9,121 nucleotides of DNA, taken from NCBI GenBank assembly GCA_004322375.1, contig SCUC01000477.1, positions 1-9,121 of the forward strand. Direction: 5' to 3'. Positions within the stretch are counted from its first letter, which is position 1; each line of letters begins with the position of its first letter. Shown piece after piece: positions 1 to 7,340 of this stretch. The DNA comes from Bacteroidota bacterium (lineage in GTDB: Bacteria > Bacteroidota > Ignavibacteria > UBA10030 > SZUA-254). A program made the position numbers and the translations under genes. The notes beneath the pieces were generated by a model that searched no databases, had not been told where the DNA came from, and was given only the letters and a program-made list of their open reading frames with translations.

Positions 1-17
1 GGAAACGAGTCGTATTA

Positions 18-2123
18 TTGACCAGCGACGAGTATCGTTTGTTTGAGAAAAAAACCTTCGGGCAGTTCATTATCAAAAAAGTATTGGAACGGGGCAGCTT
101 TTCCACAGCGTTTTTAGCTGAAGATACGGAAGGGGGCAAGCCTGTTGTTGTCCGAATTTTGCGGCGCGAGTTTTTGTACAAAGAGCAAGAGAAACGCTCC
201 TTCCTTTGGAAAGGAGAGGTGCTGCAGTGGCTTTCGAAGAAGTATCCCGGAAACTACTTTGTTCAACAAGTTCGTTATGGCTCGATTACGTTTAATGATG
301 AATCCAGACCGTACATCGTTTCCGATTATGTGGGCGGGATTTCACTCTATGATGCTTTGGGGGTTGCAGGAAGCCTTTCGCTCACAGACGCCTTATCAAT
401 TCTATCGCAAGTTGCGCAGGCTATTACCCGCGCTCAATCCGATAGAATATACGCTGGCGATCTATCCCCTAAAAATATTCTTCTGAAAACAGGAGATGAT
501 GGTAATATAATAGCAATTGTTGCCGACGTTGGAGTTCCCTACAAGCAATTACCCACGGAACAAGCCAAGGCGCAAAAAAAAGGATACTACGAACCTGACT
601 CGATAACCCGCGACGCAATAACATCCCAATCGGATAGCTATGCTCTTGCCGCGTTATGTTACCTTATGATTACCGGCGAGGATCCGGCAAACCATAAAGA
701 AGATGGGCTCTGGAACGATATTAAGGCCATTGTATCTTCTGCACAAACTTCTTCAACAACACAGCAACTTAGTCAAGTTGATTCGCTTATCAGCTCGATG
801 AAAAATATTGAAGCCGCGTCTTATGCAGCCAAGAATCGCGAATGGCAGCATGATATGGTTCGCGTTGCCGAGCAACGGGAACATGCAAAATATAAATGGA
901 CGGAAGTCGAGCCCCCTATTAGGACGTTAAATCGTTTTCAACTTCCGAGGAAGCTAAAACCCTCTTTGCAACCGGCATTCTTCACTGCAATTTTTATCTG
1001 GATGTTCGAATGGATAGGAGCGAAGCTTCGCTGGCTCTTCGATAACTGGAAGCGCGCTCTTGTAGCGATATTCGTTTTTCTCGCGGGAGTAGCTGTTATT
1101 ATTTGGAAATTTATGGTGCCTCTTCCTGATGGTAGAATCGAGATTGGTGTGATAGACGGCTCAAAAATTTCATATTTACACAATGCTTTTGTTACTGTCG
1201 AGTTTCATGATATTCAAACGGATGCTTTGGTGCCGGTAACGCTTTCTTCTTCAGGGGTTGATAGCAGCAACGGGCGGTTTACCGCTATAACCGATGAATC
1301 GGGGTCGGCAGTGGTACGATATAAAGGTGAGATTGACCGGGAGAAGGTGAAGGTTATACTAACGGCAAGCGCAGAGGGATATTTACCATCGGAACCAAAA
1401 ATTAAACAGTTTACAGCAGATCCCAAAGATATTGATGCAACAATAAGGCTAAAGCCGATACGACGGGGAACCATTTCATTTGCAGTTACGGATGATAATA
1501 ATATTTTTAAGCTGAAAGGCAGAAGCCCATCCGCAAATATCGCAGTATCGGTTTCGGCGGAAGATATGCAAGGCGCTCCTCTGAAATCGGGATGGTTTGA
1601 AATCAACGCTGAACGAAAATCGTTTACAGGTATTGCCGCGCCCGAGCCAATTACACTGGCATTGACTCCCGGCTTGCAGTATTCTCTATCATTTGAAATG
1701 CAGGAAAGCTCGAAAGTGAGCGTGAGCGTTGCGCAACAACCGGAAAACCCTTTTTCCGAGATAATGGTAACGCCGCATGACGTGCTGATAGCGGGAGAGC
1801 AAGCTGCGTACCAACTAAACGCTGTATTTGTAAAACCGGGAGCAGCGGAACCGATTGTTTATACTTTTAAATTGCTCGATATTACAGATAGCCCCGTTGC
1901 CGGGGTCATAGTGCTTCTTGGAGATGACCCAATTGGAACTACTGACCAGGGCGGCATGGTAAGCTATCAGGTAAATAAAGAGGACGAATTTTGGAATAGC
2001 TCCCCTGTATTGAAGTTTAATGTTTCGCGAACAAACCTTGGCTGGAGTGGAGCAAAGCCTTTTCCTCTTGTACGAACATTTCCCGACCAGAAGGATTTTG
2101 TTATTCTGATTTCATCCAAGTAA
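18..2123 (+). CDS. Membrane protein with degenerate Ser/Thr-kinase-like domain and extracytoplasmic beta-sandwich modules
   Basis: Residues about 14-235 follow the order of a bacterial Ser/Thr kinase. The glycine loop is degenerate: E24, G26 and S29 sit where three glycines are usual. The VAIK position reads VVVR, so the lysine is R46; E67 is a candidate helix-C glutamate. The catalytic loop is AGD-LSPKN, with D148 and N153 kept, HR lost and the lysine replaced by S150. The DFG position is DVG with D170 kept. S205-D206-S207-Y208 matches the helix-F SDxY signature. A linker (240-320) leads to a transmembrane helix at about 347-363, preceded by K345/R346, so the kinase side should be cytoplasmic. 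A shorter hydrophobic stretch at 320-332 could complicate this topology. Residues 372-701 are beta-rich, with carboxypeptidase-regulatory or Ig-like modules at about 375-480 and 612-700. I infer a pseudokinase or atypical kinase that signals or scaffolds across the inner membrane. The TTG start is uncertain: the frame is open to the window edge and SD support is weak. However, about 13 residues before the kinase fold is a normal length. Confidence 0.9.
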   Translation: MTSDEYRLFEKKTFGQFIIKKVLERGSFSTAFLAEDTEGGKPVVVRILRREFLYKEQEKRSFLWKGEVLQWLSKKYPGNYFVQQVRYGSITFNDESRPYIVSDYVGGISLYDALGVAGSLSLTDALSILSQVAQAITRAQSDRIYAGDLSPKNILLKTGDDGNIIAIVADVGVPYKQLPTEQAKAQKKGYYEPDSITRDAITSQSDSYALAALCYLMITGEDPANHKEDGLWNDIKAIVSSAQTSSTTQQLSQVDSLISSMKNIEAASYAAKNREWQHDMVRVAEQREHAKYKWTEVEPPIRTLNRFQLPRKLKPSLQPAFFTAIFIWMFEWIGAKLRWLFDNWKRALVAIFVFLAGVAVIIWKFMVPLPDGRIEIGVIDGSKISYLHNAFVTVEFHDIQTDALVPVTLSSSGVDSSNGRFTAITDESGSAVVRYKGEIDREKVKVILTASAEGYLPSEPKIKQFTADPKDIDATIRLKPIRRGTISFAVTDDNNIFKLKGRSPSANIAVSVSAEDMQGAPLKSGWFEINAERKSFTGIAAPEPITLALTPGLQYSLSFEMQESSKVSVSVAQQPENPFSEIMVTPHDVLIAGEQAAYQLNAVFVKPGAAEPIVYTFKLLDITDSPVAGVIVLLGDDPIGTTDQGGMVSYQVNKEDEFWNSSPVLKFNVSRTNLGWSGAKPFPLVRTFPDQKDFVILISSK
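1056..1112 (+). other. Predicted transmembrane helix of the kinase-like protein
   Basis: This segment codes for about 19 hydrophobic residues (347-365) following a Lys-Arg pair. It separates the kinase-like half from the beta-rich half. A shorter hydrophobic stretch about 27 residues upstream is probably an interfacial helix; if it also spans the membrane, the topology would reverse. Confidence 0.75.
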
Positions 2124-2190
2124 AAGTGTACCATCCCAGAGCTATTAAAAAGGATTAATGTTTATTTTTCTGAGCAAGAGTCGAGGTTCA

Positions 2191-2196
2191 TATAAT
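2191..2196 (+). promoter_or_regulatory. Possible -10 element upstream of the lipoprotein gene
   Basis: A perfect TATAAT lies in an AT-rich stretch of the first intergenic gap, 84 bases before the preferred lipoprotein start. The best -35 candidate at 17-bp spacing is TTCTGA (2168-2173), which matches TTGACA at only three of six positions. It could serve genes 2 and 3, but AT-rich gaps produce such hexamers by chance. Confidence 0.3.
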
Positions 2197-2263
2197 ATAT
2201 AACGATAAACAACTTCTTCCAGACTTTGAAGGTGGAATCAAATGTATGAATACAATCTATACC

Positions 2264-2268
2264 AAGGA
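2264..2268 (+). promoter_or_regulatory. Ribosome binding site favouring the inner lipoprotein start
   Basis: AAGGA lies 6 bases before the ATG at 2275. A second good site, AAGGTGG at 2229-2235, lies 6 bases before an in-frame ATG at 2242. The inner start gives a compact signal peptide (MRGK, hydrophobic core, Cys22). The outer start would add an 11-residue n-region with Glu3. The inner one is preferred on protein grounds, although both could be used. Confidence 0.5.
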
Positions 2269-2274
2269 TTTTCT

Positions 2275-3081
2275 ATGAGAGGGAAATTATTTTTCATATT
2301 CGTTTCGAGCTTTGTTTTGTTCGGTTTTCTTGAAGGCTGCGGTTCCTCCCAGCCGGAAACAGCGACTCTTTCCGGCAGGGTGCGGCTGGAGCGATACCGG
2401 CAATATTACGGAAACGATAAATTGAACCTCTGGTTCACAGCTGATCCAAACGGCGACTCACTTCATCCGTTTAGCTTTGGCGTTGATGGAACAACGCTCT
2501 TGCCAATGTTTGATATCGAACTTGTTGATTTACGAAAAGGGTATAAACATTCAGGCGCCCAGCTTGTTAAGGAGTGGAGCGAACAAGGCTCTGAAGCGAC
2601 GAAAGACAGCATGATAGAGCTGGAGTATCAGGGACAGGACAATAATAAAAACTCTCCACTGCAGCGAGGCAAGTTCAATGTTCCATTGCTTTCTCCTTCT
2701 TGTTGCTATGGATTGACCATTATCAATATTCCCTCCGGGGAACAATGGGGCGGTGATTCGCTGTATCAGATGTTTAGGAAAGAAGTTGATAGCGCGCAGT
2801 ATAGCGGGGGAAAAGTGCAAGTGCAATCCGGCGCCCTTTCTTCTTCTACCGTTGTAAGAAATGGAAAATTCGAGTTTCCGGACCTGAGACCTGCAGAACG
2901 CGCGTACAGTGTCGTTATTATAGACCCGGCAAGCAACACTGTCATAGGTGGAGACTCTCTTTTGACCCTGGAAGAGGGAAACAATAAAATAGAATTTTAT
3001 GTTCGCAGCTTGACAGATACGCTGCGACAACAGGGGAAGAAAAAAGAATCGGGTCCCCCAAGCACGATAATCCATGAATAA
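2275..3081 (+). CDS. Probable lipoprotein with beta-sandwich-like segments, function unknown
   Basis: From the ATG at 2275 the product is 268 residues. It opens with a basic MRGK, a hydrophobic core and the lipobox-like L-E-G-C, making Cys22 the likely lipidated residue. Glu at -2 of the lipobox is unusual, so lipidation is probable rather than sure. The mature part starts GSSQPE and then runs into a beta-rich region from about residue 30. Near residues 197-217 there is a G-K-F-x-F-x-D-L-x-P pattern followed by a Tyr-rich strand. This pattern is typical of carboxypeptidase-regulatory or transthyretin-like beta sandwiches. Adjacent cysteines occur at 143-144. The C-terminus is polar and lysine-rich. 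I recognise no enzyme motif. The gene sits between two other envelope proteins with similar beta modules, which suggests a periplasmic partner. If the ATG at 2242 is used, the product is 279 residues. Confidence 0.88.
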   Translation: MRGKLFFIFVSSFVLFGFLEGCGSSQPETATLSGRVRLERYRQYYGNDKLNLWFTADPNGDSLHPFSFGVDGTTLLPMFDIELVDLRKGYKHSGAQLVKEWSEQGSEATKDSMIELEYQGQDNNKNSPLQRGKFNVPLLSPSCCYGLTIINIPSGEQWGGDSLYQMFRKEVDSAQYSGGKVQVQSGALSSSTVVRNGKFEFPDLRPAERAYSVVIIDPASNTVIGGDSLLTLEEGNNKIEFYVRSLTDTLRQQGKKKESGPPSTIIHE

Positions 3082-3186
3082 TTAACCTTTTAGACAACTC
3101 TCAAGAGGGCGGAGTATAAAATCCTTACTTGCCCTGGCGGGAATACTATGAATAAGCGATAGACAATATATTTTTCAGGATATTCA

Positions 3187-5235
3187 ATGAATAAAAAAAT
3201 TTTATTGAGCATTGCCATCGTTTCAACGTTCCTTATCATCGGGGCTGTTCTCTTTTTTATGCTGAGAGCAACGGAAATAAAAATTTCTATCTCGGTTGCC
3301 GATGAAAAGCTAACTGGGATTTCCGGCGTAGAAGTAGCTCTCGATGGAGAAGCGGCAAAACAAACCAATGATGAGGGGCTTGTTGTTTATCGTTTACGGG
3401 TAAAAGAGGGTCAATCGTTTACTGTTAAGGCGAAAAAAGCAGGGCAGACTGTGGATTCAACGCGAACATTGACGATTACTCAAGCACATCTTGCTAACGA
3501 GGGTGCAAGAATAAATTTTATATTTTCCACAATTAGCAATCAGCCCCCGCGTGTTTCCATCAGCGCAGACTCATTATCGGGCTTTACTCCGTTTAACGTT
3601 TATTTCACATCTACGGCATCTGACCCTGAGGGAGCTCTGTTGACCTATCAATGGAGCTTTGGCGATGGTGGACTCTCGAGTGAGGCAAACCCACAACATG
3701 AATATAATGCTCAGGGACAGTTTCCGGTTTCTCTTACTGTTAAGGATGATAAAGGTGCTACTGCTACCAGCAATACTGTGACAATAGCGGTAACAGAACC
3801 GAAAAAACCTCAGGTAACAACAGAGCCAGTCAATAAACTGCCTAAGGTGAACATAGCTCAGACAACCTATTCCGGTCATGCTCCTTTTACCGTTTCCTTT
3901 ACCGTATCCGCAAACGACCCGGATGGCGCTGTAACAAGCTACATCTGGAGTTTCGGCGATGGAACCGCTGGATCGAGCGAGCAGAATCCGCAACATACCT
4001 TTACCAAGGCGGGAAAATTCCGGGCAGTAGTAACTGTTACAGATAATAAGGGAGGAAAGGCAAGCGCCAGCGCAAGCGTGCATGTAAAAGAACCGCCTCC
4101 CAAACCCGTTGAGAAAACAAAGCCCGTTATTTCTGAAGTGAATGCGAAACCTTTGGAGGGTGACGCCCCATTGAAGGTAGATTTTTCTGTGGTCGCCAAC
4201 GACGCGGATGGTTCCATCAAATCATATCAATGGCAATTTGGAGATGGCGAGCAATCTGACAAGCTCAATCCTTCCCATACGTATAAAGCTGAGCGGAAAT
4301 ACAAGGCTTCCGTGACAGTTACAGATAACGATAATTTATCAAAGACGGAAACAATTACCATTACGGTAAGGAGAAAACCGTTGCCTCTTAGCATAGATAA
4401 CATCACGGCACAACCGGGCGAAGCAGAGATAGGCACAGCGATTACCTTTTCAGCGACGACCAAAAATGCAATAGGCGCGCTTTCTTATGAATGGGATTTT
4501 CAAGATGGAGGAAAATCAAAAGAAGGAATGCCTAAGCATAGCTTTAGTAAAGTGGGTACTTATACTGTTACTCTTACCGCAAAGGATAGCAAAAACAATA
4601 CTACAACAAAAAATTATACGGTCACTATAAAGGATAAAAAACTTCCACCGATTGACGAATCTAAAAAAGATTCTTCGTCTTCTGCTACCGTAAATTGCCA
4701 GGCGAAGCTAAACGAAGCGCAACAAAGCTATGATAAGAAAAATGATTCGAAGGTTGAAGACATTTTATCAAGAATAACCGATGAGCAATGTGGCGATGAT
4801 GATTATGTAGAAATTTTAGGACTGAGAGGGAGAGCGTTATTCCGGCGCGAGAGATATGAAGAAGCAAATGTGCTGCTAGAGCAGGCATTAAAGATTGACC
4901 CTTGTCATCCATTTCTATTGTTGAATCATGCACAGGTTCATCAGAAATTAGGAGACTATGTCGGCTCCAATGCCATTTTAGATGCCGCAGCGGGTGGTTG
5001 TGAGGTACATGTTCCACTGGAAAAAAGATGGGAATTTGAAGGGGATATTCTCTTTGAACGCTCGTTGAATCTTTACCTGCAGTGGCTATTTGCCCCACAG
5101 GCGCAAAAGCCGAAGCTTTGTAATCAGGCTATTAAGTCATTTGAAGATTTTATTAATAAATATTGCGGAGATAGAGCGCATCCCAAATGTGAAGATGCAA
5201 GAAGAATGAAGGATGAGCTTGTCAAGCAGTGTTAA
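3187..5235 (+). CDS. Membrane-anchored protein with four PKD domains and a TPR tail
   Basis: The product is 682 residues. An N-terminal MNKK and a hydrophobic stretch (about 5-26) form an uncleaved anchor or signal; no clear cleavage site follows. Residues 31-112 form an Ig-like or carboxypeptidase-regulatory module. Four PKD domains follow at about 118-202, 219-301, 313-395 and 400-482. Their hallmark W-x-F-G-D-G is at 156-161, 254-259 and 349-354; the fourth reads W-x-F-Q-D-G (436-441). PKD domains are known as extracellular or periplasmic interaction and spacer modules. After a Ser/Lys-rich linker (483-500) comes a TPR region. The TPR at 541-574 has G548, A560, A567 and P572 at the consensus positions, and a weaker repeat follows. 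All eight cysteines lie between residue 504 and the last residue, 682. The start is set by AGGA about 8 bases upstream. The role is probably a periplasmic scaffold reaching out from the inner membrane. Confidence 0.95.
   Translation: MNKKILLSIAIVSTFLIIGAVLFFMLRATEIKISISVADEKLTGISGVEVALDGEAAKQTNDEGLVVYRLRVKEGQSFTVKAKKAGQTVDSTRTLTITQAHLANEGARINFIFSTISNQPPRVSISADSLSGFTPFNVYFTSTASDPEGALLTYQWSFGDGGLSSEANPQHEYNAQGQFPVSLTVKDDKGATATSNTVTIAVTEPKKPQVTTEPVNKLPKVNIAQTTYSGHAPFTVSFTVSANDPDGAVTSYIWSFGDGTAGSSEQNPQHTFTKAGKFRAVVTVTDNKGGKASASASVHVKEPPPKPVEKTKPVISEVNAKPLEGDAPLKVDFSVVANDADGSIKSYQWQFGDGEQSDKLNPSHTYKAERKYKASVTVTDNDNLSKTETITITVRRKPLPLSIDNITAQPGEAEIGTAITFSATTKNAIGALSYEWDFQDGGKSKEGMPKHSFSKVGTYTVTLTAKDSKNNTTTKNYTVTIKDKKLPPIDESKKDSSSSATVNCQAKLNEAQQSYDKKNDSKVEDILSRITDEQCGDDDYVEILGLRGRALFRRERYEEANVLLEQALKIDPCHPFLLLNHAQVHQKLGDYVGSNAILDAAAGGCEVHVPLEKRWEFEGDILFERSLNLYLQWLFAPQAQKPKLCNQAIKSFEDFINKYCGDRAHPKCEDARRMKDELVKQC
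3538..4632 (+). repeat. Tandem array of four PKD-domain coding repeats
   Basis: Four units of roughly 83-85 residues are repeated in the protein, each with a W-x-F-x-D-G turn and a following P-x-H/hydrophobic-T/S pattern. The DNA copies have diverged well beyond obvious nucleotide identity, so this is an old domain duplication rather than a recent tandem repeat. Confidence 0.9.
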
Positions 5236-5435
5236 AGTTTCAGCAGGGTATTCTGTTTGTCTTCCTTATTGAACATGTTTCTCGTAATATGCGTCTGGTA
5301 ACCAAGCAACAAAAGCGCCAGATATAAGTAGGGTGTTAACTGATAAGTACTATCCTTATTCAACAAAGCATTTGTTGAATTTATCTCTCACAGCAGCAAC
5401 CAATTATTTATATCCAAAATTAAGAAGGATATGGT
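5236..5435 (+). other. 200-bp intergenic region with dyad symmetry
   Basis: This is the longest gap in the window. It contains a perfect inverted repeat at 5358-5380 and an 11-base imperfect direct repeat (CCTTATTGAAC at 5264, CCTTATTCAAC at 5354). The second copy runs into the left arm of the inverted repeat. An SD site AAGGA (5425-5429) lies 6 bases before the next gene. I see no convincing paired -35/-10 promoter and no open frame longer than a few codons with an SD site. Confidence 0.6.
5358..5380. promoter_or_regulatory. Perfect 10-bp inverted repeat, candidate operator or weak terminator
   Basis: The arms are ATTCAACAAA (5358-5367) and TTTGTTGAAT (5371-5380), separated by GCA. Each arm has only two or three G/C bases, and the right arm is followed by TTATCTCTC rather than a run of T. 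A strong Rho-independent terminator is therefore unlikely. A protein-binding dyad 56 bases before the start of the propeller-barrel gene fits better. Confidence 0.5.
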
Positions 5436-7325
5436 ATGAACGATACGTATAAAAGTAGAGCGAAGATGCCTTCGGGCACTATGTTTCGTCTTCTAGTCAA
5501 CATACAGATTGTATGCGGAATGATAGCATTTCCGGGAAAGTTGATTTCTCAGAATCAGGAAATGCAAGCCCGCATACTTCCGTTCCCGGAAGTCAGTTCG
5601 CTGCAAGGGCATTATCGAAGCCCGTCAATCTGTAAAGTGGATAATAATTGGGTATCGTTTGAAATCCAATCGGAAACGGGGACAAAATTATTTATCGGTT
5701 CCATGTGCGACGGGAAAAGCTATGAGCTTAGCACGATTACTCAAAAAGAGGAGGATGGCGGGGCATTTTCATCAGGCTCAAGCGCGGGTTCTATTGAAAG
5801 CAACAGCGAGCTGGATTGGTGTCCGGTGAAGCATGGCGGAACGATATGGTTTGTGTTTGCAAGCAGCGGCGGGGTGACCGGAAATAAAGAGATATATCTG
5901 GGAAATGTGAAAAATCCCATGATGCTTTACAGACTAACGAAAAATTCGTCGGTGGATTATAGACCCCGATGGTCTCCGGATGGGAAAAGCATTACTATCG
6001 TCAGCTCGAGGACAGGAGCATTGGATATATATTTATTTTCTGATGTCTGGGAAATGTTTTCCCGTTTAGAAGATGAAATGTTGTCCGGTAATATCAATGC
6101 CTCCGGGGAAACGATTGATGAAGGGAAATGGATAGAACGTGTTACCGATACGCCAACGGAAGATAGCTGGCAGAGTTGGTCCCCCGACGGCAATAATATC
6201 TTCTATGGGACATTAAAATCACCGAATGATGACAAATCAGCCCACCGAATTTCCGTCTTCAATCTTTCCAGCAGAAAGAATAAGACGCTTCTCTCGGATA
6301 GAAAAATGATCATGATGAATCCTGCCATCTCGCCGGATAATAAAACGATTGCGTTCTATAAAACGGGCGACAAGAATGACATTAAAGTGAATCTGATTAT
6401 CGGAAAAATTGCTTACCGGGACAATGAAGCGGATACCATTAAAATTCTCTGGAATCAGGAATCAATCCGAAAGTTGAGCAATGTCGAGGGTGACCCGGAG
6501 CGTGGACCTCTTTGGGGCAGCAATGGTAATCTCTACTTCATCAATCAAATTAATGGCTTTGCGAATTATGTCTATACTATTCCAGCCCTCGCGTTTGCTA
6601 ATGTGGATATTCCTGAGATTCAGTACATCGTATTGTCTGATCAGAATACCTCGAATAAGTATTCGTTGCAAGAAGTGATGCTGGCAGAGGAGGACAAAAC
6701 AAGAAAGGATGTTCTGTTTACTGCTATCCTTGGAGACAAATATGGAGTGTATTCCACAACACCGCCGCCGCCAGCGTGCGAGCAACCGCCAATGCCGAAT
6801 ATAACAATGGCAGGGTATATGTTTCCTCTCTTTAACATGTTGGGTAATGTAGGCGCTACAGAAATGGGTAGCGGAATTGCCGAACTCTTTTATCAATTTC
6901 CTCTCGATGATGAATATTTTTCACTCTATTGTGGAATCGGCAATGGCTATGTCAATGGAAGCGACCTCGACGATAATAAGGAAACATGGAAGTTTGTTAG
7001 CCCGTTTGTCTATGGTATTGTCATGCCGGGGTATCGAATTCCCGTTGCTAATAGCCTGGCGCTTACCTTGAGAGCCGGATTGGGTGGGTTATACGTCAAT
7101 AGTCTAAATAACGATACGAAAGGTATAAAGTTTGTGGTTCCTGCGGGTGTGCAGATTGATTACAGGTTGCTATCATGGGCTATCTTTTCAACGCAGGCAA
7201 AATTTATGTACACATCCGGCGATCTCGATGGATTACGAAGCAAGCTTAATCCCAAATTTGAAAGCGATAACATCATTAGTATTACTTTTGGACTTGGGCT
7301 AATAATGCCTTCGGGCGCGCGATAG
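5436..7325 (+). CDS. Secreted TolB-like beta-propeller fused to a probable outer-membrane beta-barrel
   Basis: The product is 629 residues. A hydrophobic stretch at about 17-33 followed by GKLIS-QNQ suggests a signal peptide; Met11 and Met16 are alternative starts, but only the ATG at 5436 has a good SD (AAGGA, 6-base spacer). Residues 60-440 hold six or seven blade-like repeats. Three contain the PD40 hallmark W/I-S-P-D-G/N-x-x-I (179-186, 248-255, 298-305), and weaker blades lie at about 62-90, 126-155, 357-382 and 407-440. This matches WD40-like/TolB propellers, which bind proteins in the periplasm. A proline-rich linker (443-453, with PPPP) leads to a C-terminal region (455-629). That region consists of alternating short beta strands rich in Gly, Tyr and Phe with polar turns and a final amphipathic strand. 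It looks like a small outer-membrane barrel, though it lacks a terminal aromatic residue. No OmpA-type peptidoglycan motif is visible. It is the first gene of the tight downstream operon. Confidence 0.94.
   Translation: MNDTYKSRAKMPSGTMFRLLVNIQIVCGMIAFPGKLISQNQEMQARILPFPEVSSLQGHYRSPSICKVDNNWVSFEIQSETGTKLFIGSMCDGKSYELSTITQKEEDGGAFSSGSSAGSIESNSELDWCPVKHGGTIWFVFASSGGVTGNKEIYLGNVKNPMMLYRLTKNSSVDYRPRWSPDGKSITIVSSRTGALDIYLFSDVWEMFSRLEDEMLSGNINASGETIDEGKWIERVTDTPTEDSWQSWSPDGNNIFYGTLKSPNDDKSAHRISVFNLSSRKNKTLLSDRKMIMMNPAISPDNKTIAFYKTGDKNDIKVNLIIGKIAYRDNEADTIKILWNQESIRKLSNVEGDPERGPLWGSNGNLYFINQINGFANYVYTIPALAFANVDIPEIQYIVLSDQNTSNKYSLQEVMLAEEDKTRKDVLFTAILGDKYGVYSTTPPPPACEQPPMPNITMAGYMFPLFNMLGNVGATEMGSGIAELFYQFPLDDEYFSLYCGIGNGYVNGSDLDDNKETWKFVSPFVYGIVMPGYRIPVANSLALTLRAGLGGLYVNSLNNDTKGIKFVVPAGVQIDYRLLSWAIFSTQAKFMYTSGDLDGLRSKLNPKFESDNIISITFGLGLIMPSGAR
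6798..7322 (+). other. Probable outer-membrane beta-barrel domain of the propeller protein
   Basis: Residues 455-629 alternate hydrophobic and polar positions in roughly eight strand-length segments separated by Asp/Asn/Gly turns, for example the D-L-D-D-N turn near 510-514 and the N-N-D turn near 558-560. This is a reading of pattern only, without a family match. Confidence 0.5.
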
Positions 7326-7340
7326 GAGAGGAGCTAAAGT

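Noticed and set aside
1891..1906. Short GC hairpin CCCCG-TTGC-CGGGG inside the kinase-like gene.
   Set aside because: A five-base-pair stem in the middle of a well-supported coding region, with no T-run and no nearby gene boundary, is most likely incidental.
2551..3075. A 174-codon open frame on the minus strand opposite the lipoprotein gene.
   Set aside because: It lies wholly over a supported plus-strand gene with signal peptide and SD, and its translation is arginine- and phenylalanine-rich without domain features.
3110..3135. AGGGC and GCCCT arms in the gap before the PKD gene, considered as a terminator.
   Set aside because: The stem is only five base pairs with a loop of about 20 bases and no T-run.
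3574..4083. A 169-codon open frame on the minus strand opposite the PKD array.
   Set aside because: The plus frame has clear PKD motifs; the reverse frame is a shadow with a repetitive, cysteine-rich, unstructured-looking product.
5431..5439. A two-codon frame (ATG GTA TGA) overlapping the start of the propeller-barrel gene.
   Set aside because: It sits only one base beyond the AAGGA site and is too short to suggest more than coincidence.
5466..7316. The 12-base sequence ATGCCTTCGGGC occurs near both ends of the propeller-barrel gene (5466-5477 and 7305-7316).
   Set aside because: A window of this size is expected to hold a few exact 12-base pairs by chance, and there is no flanking similarity or mobile-element structure.
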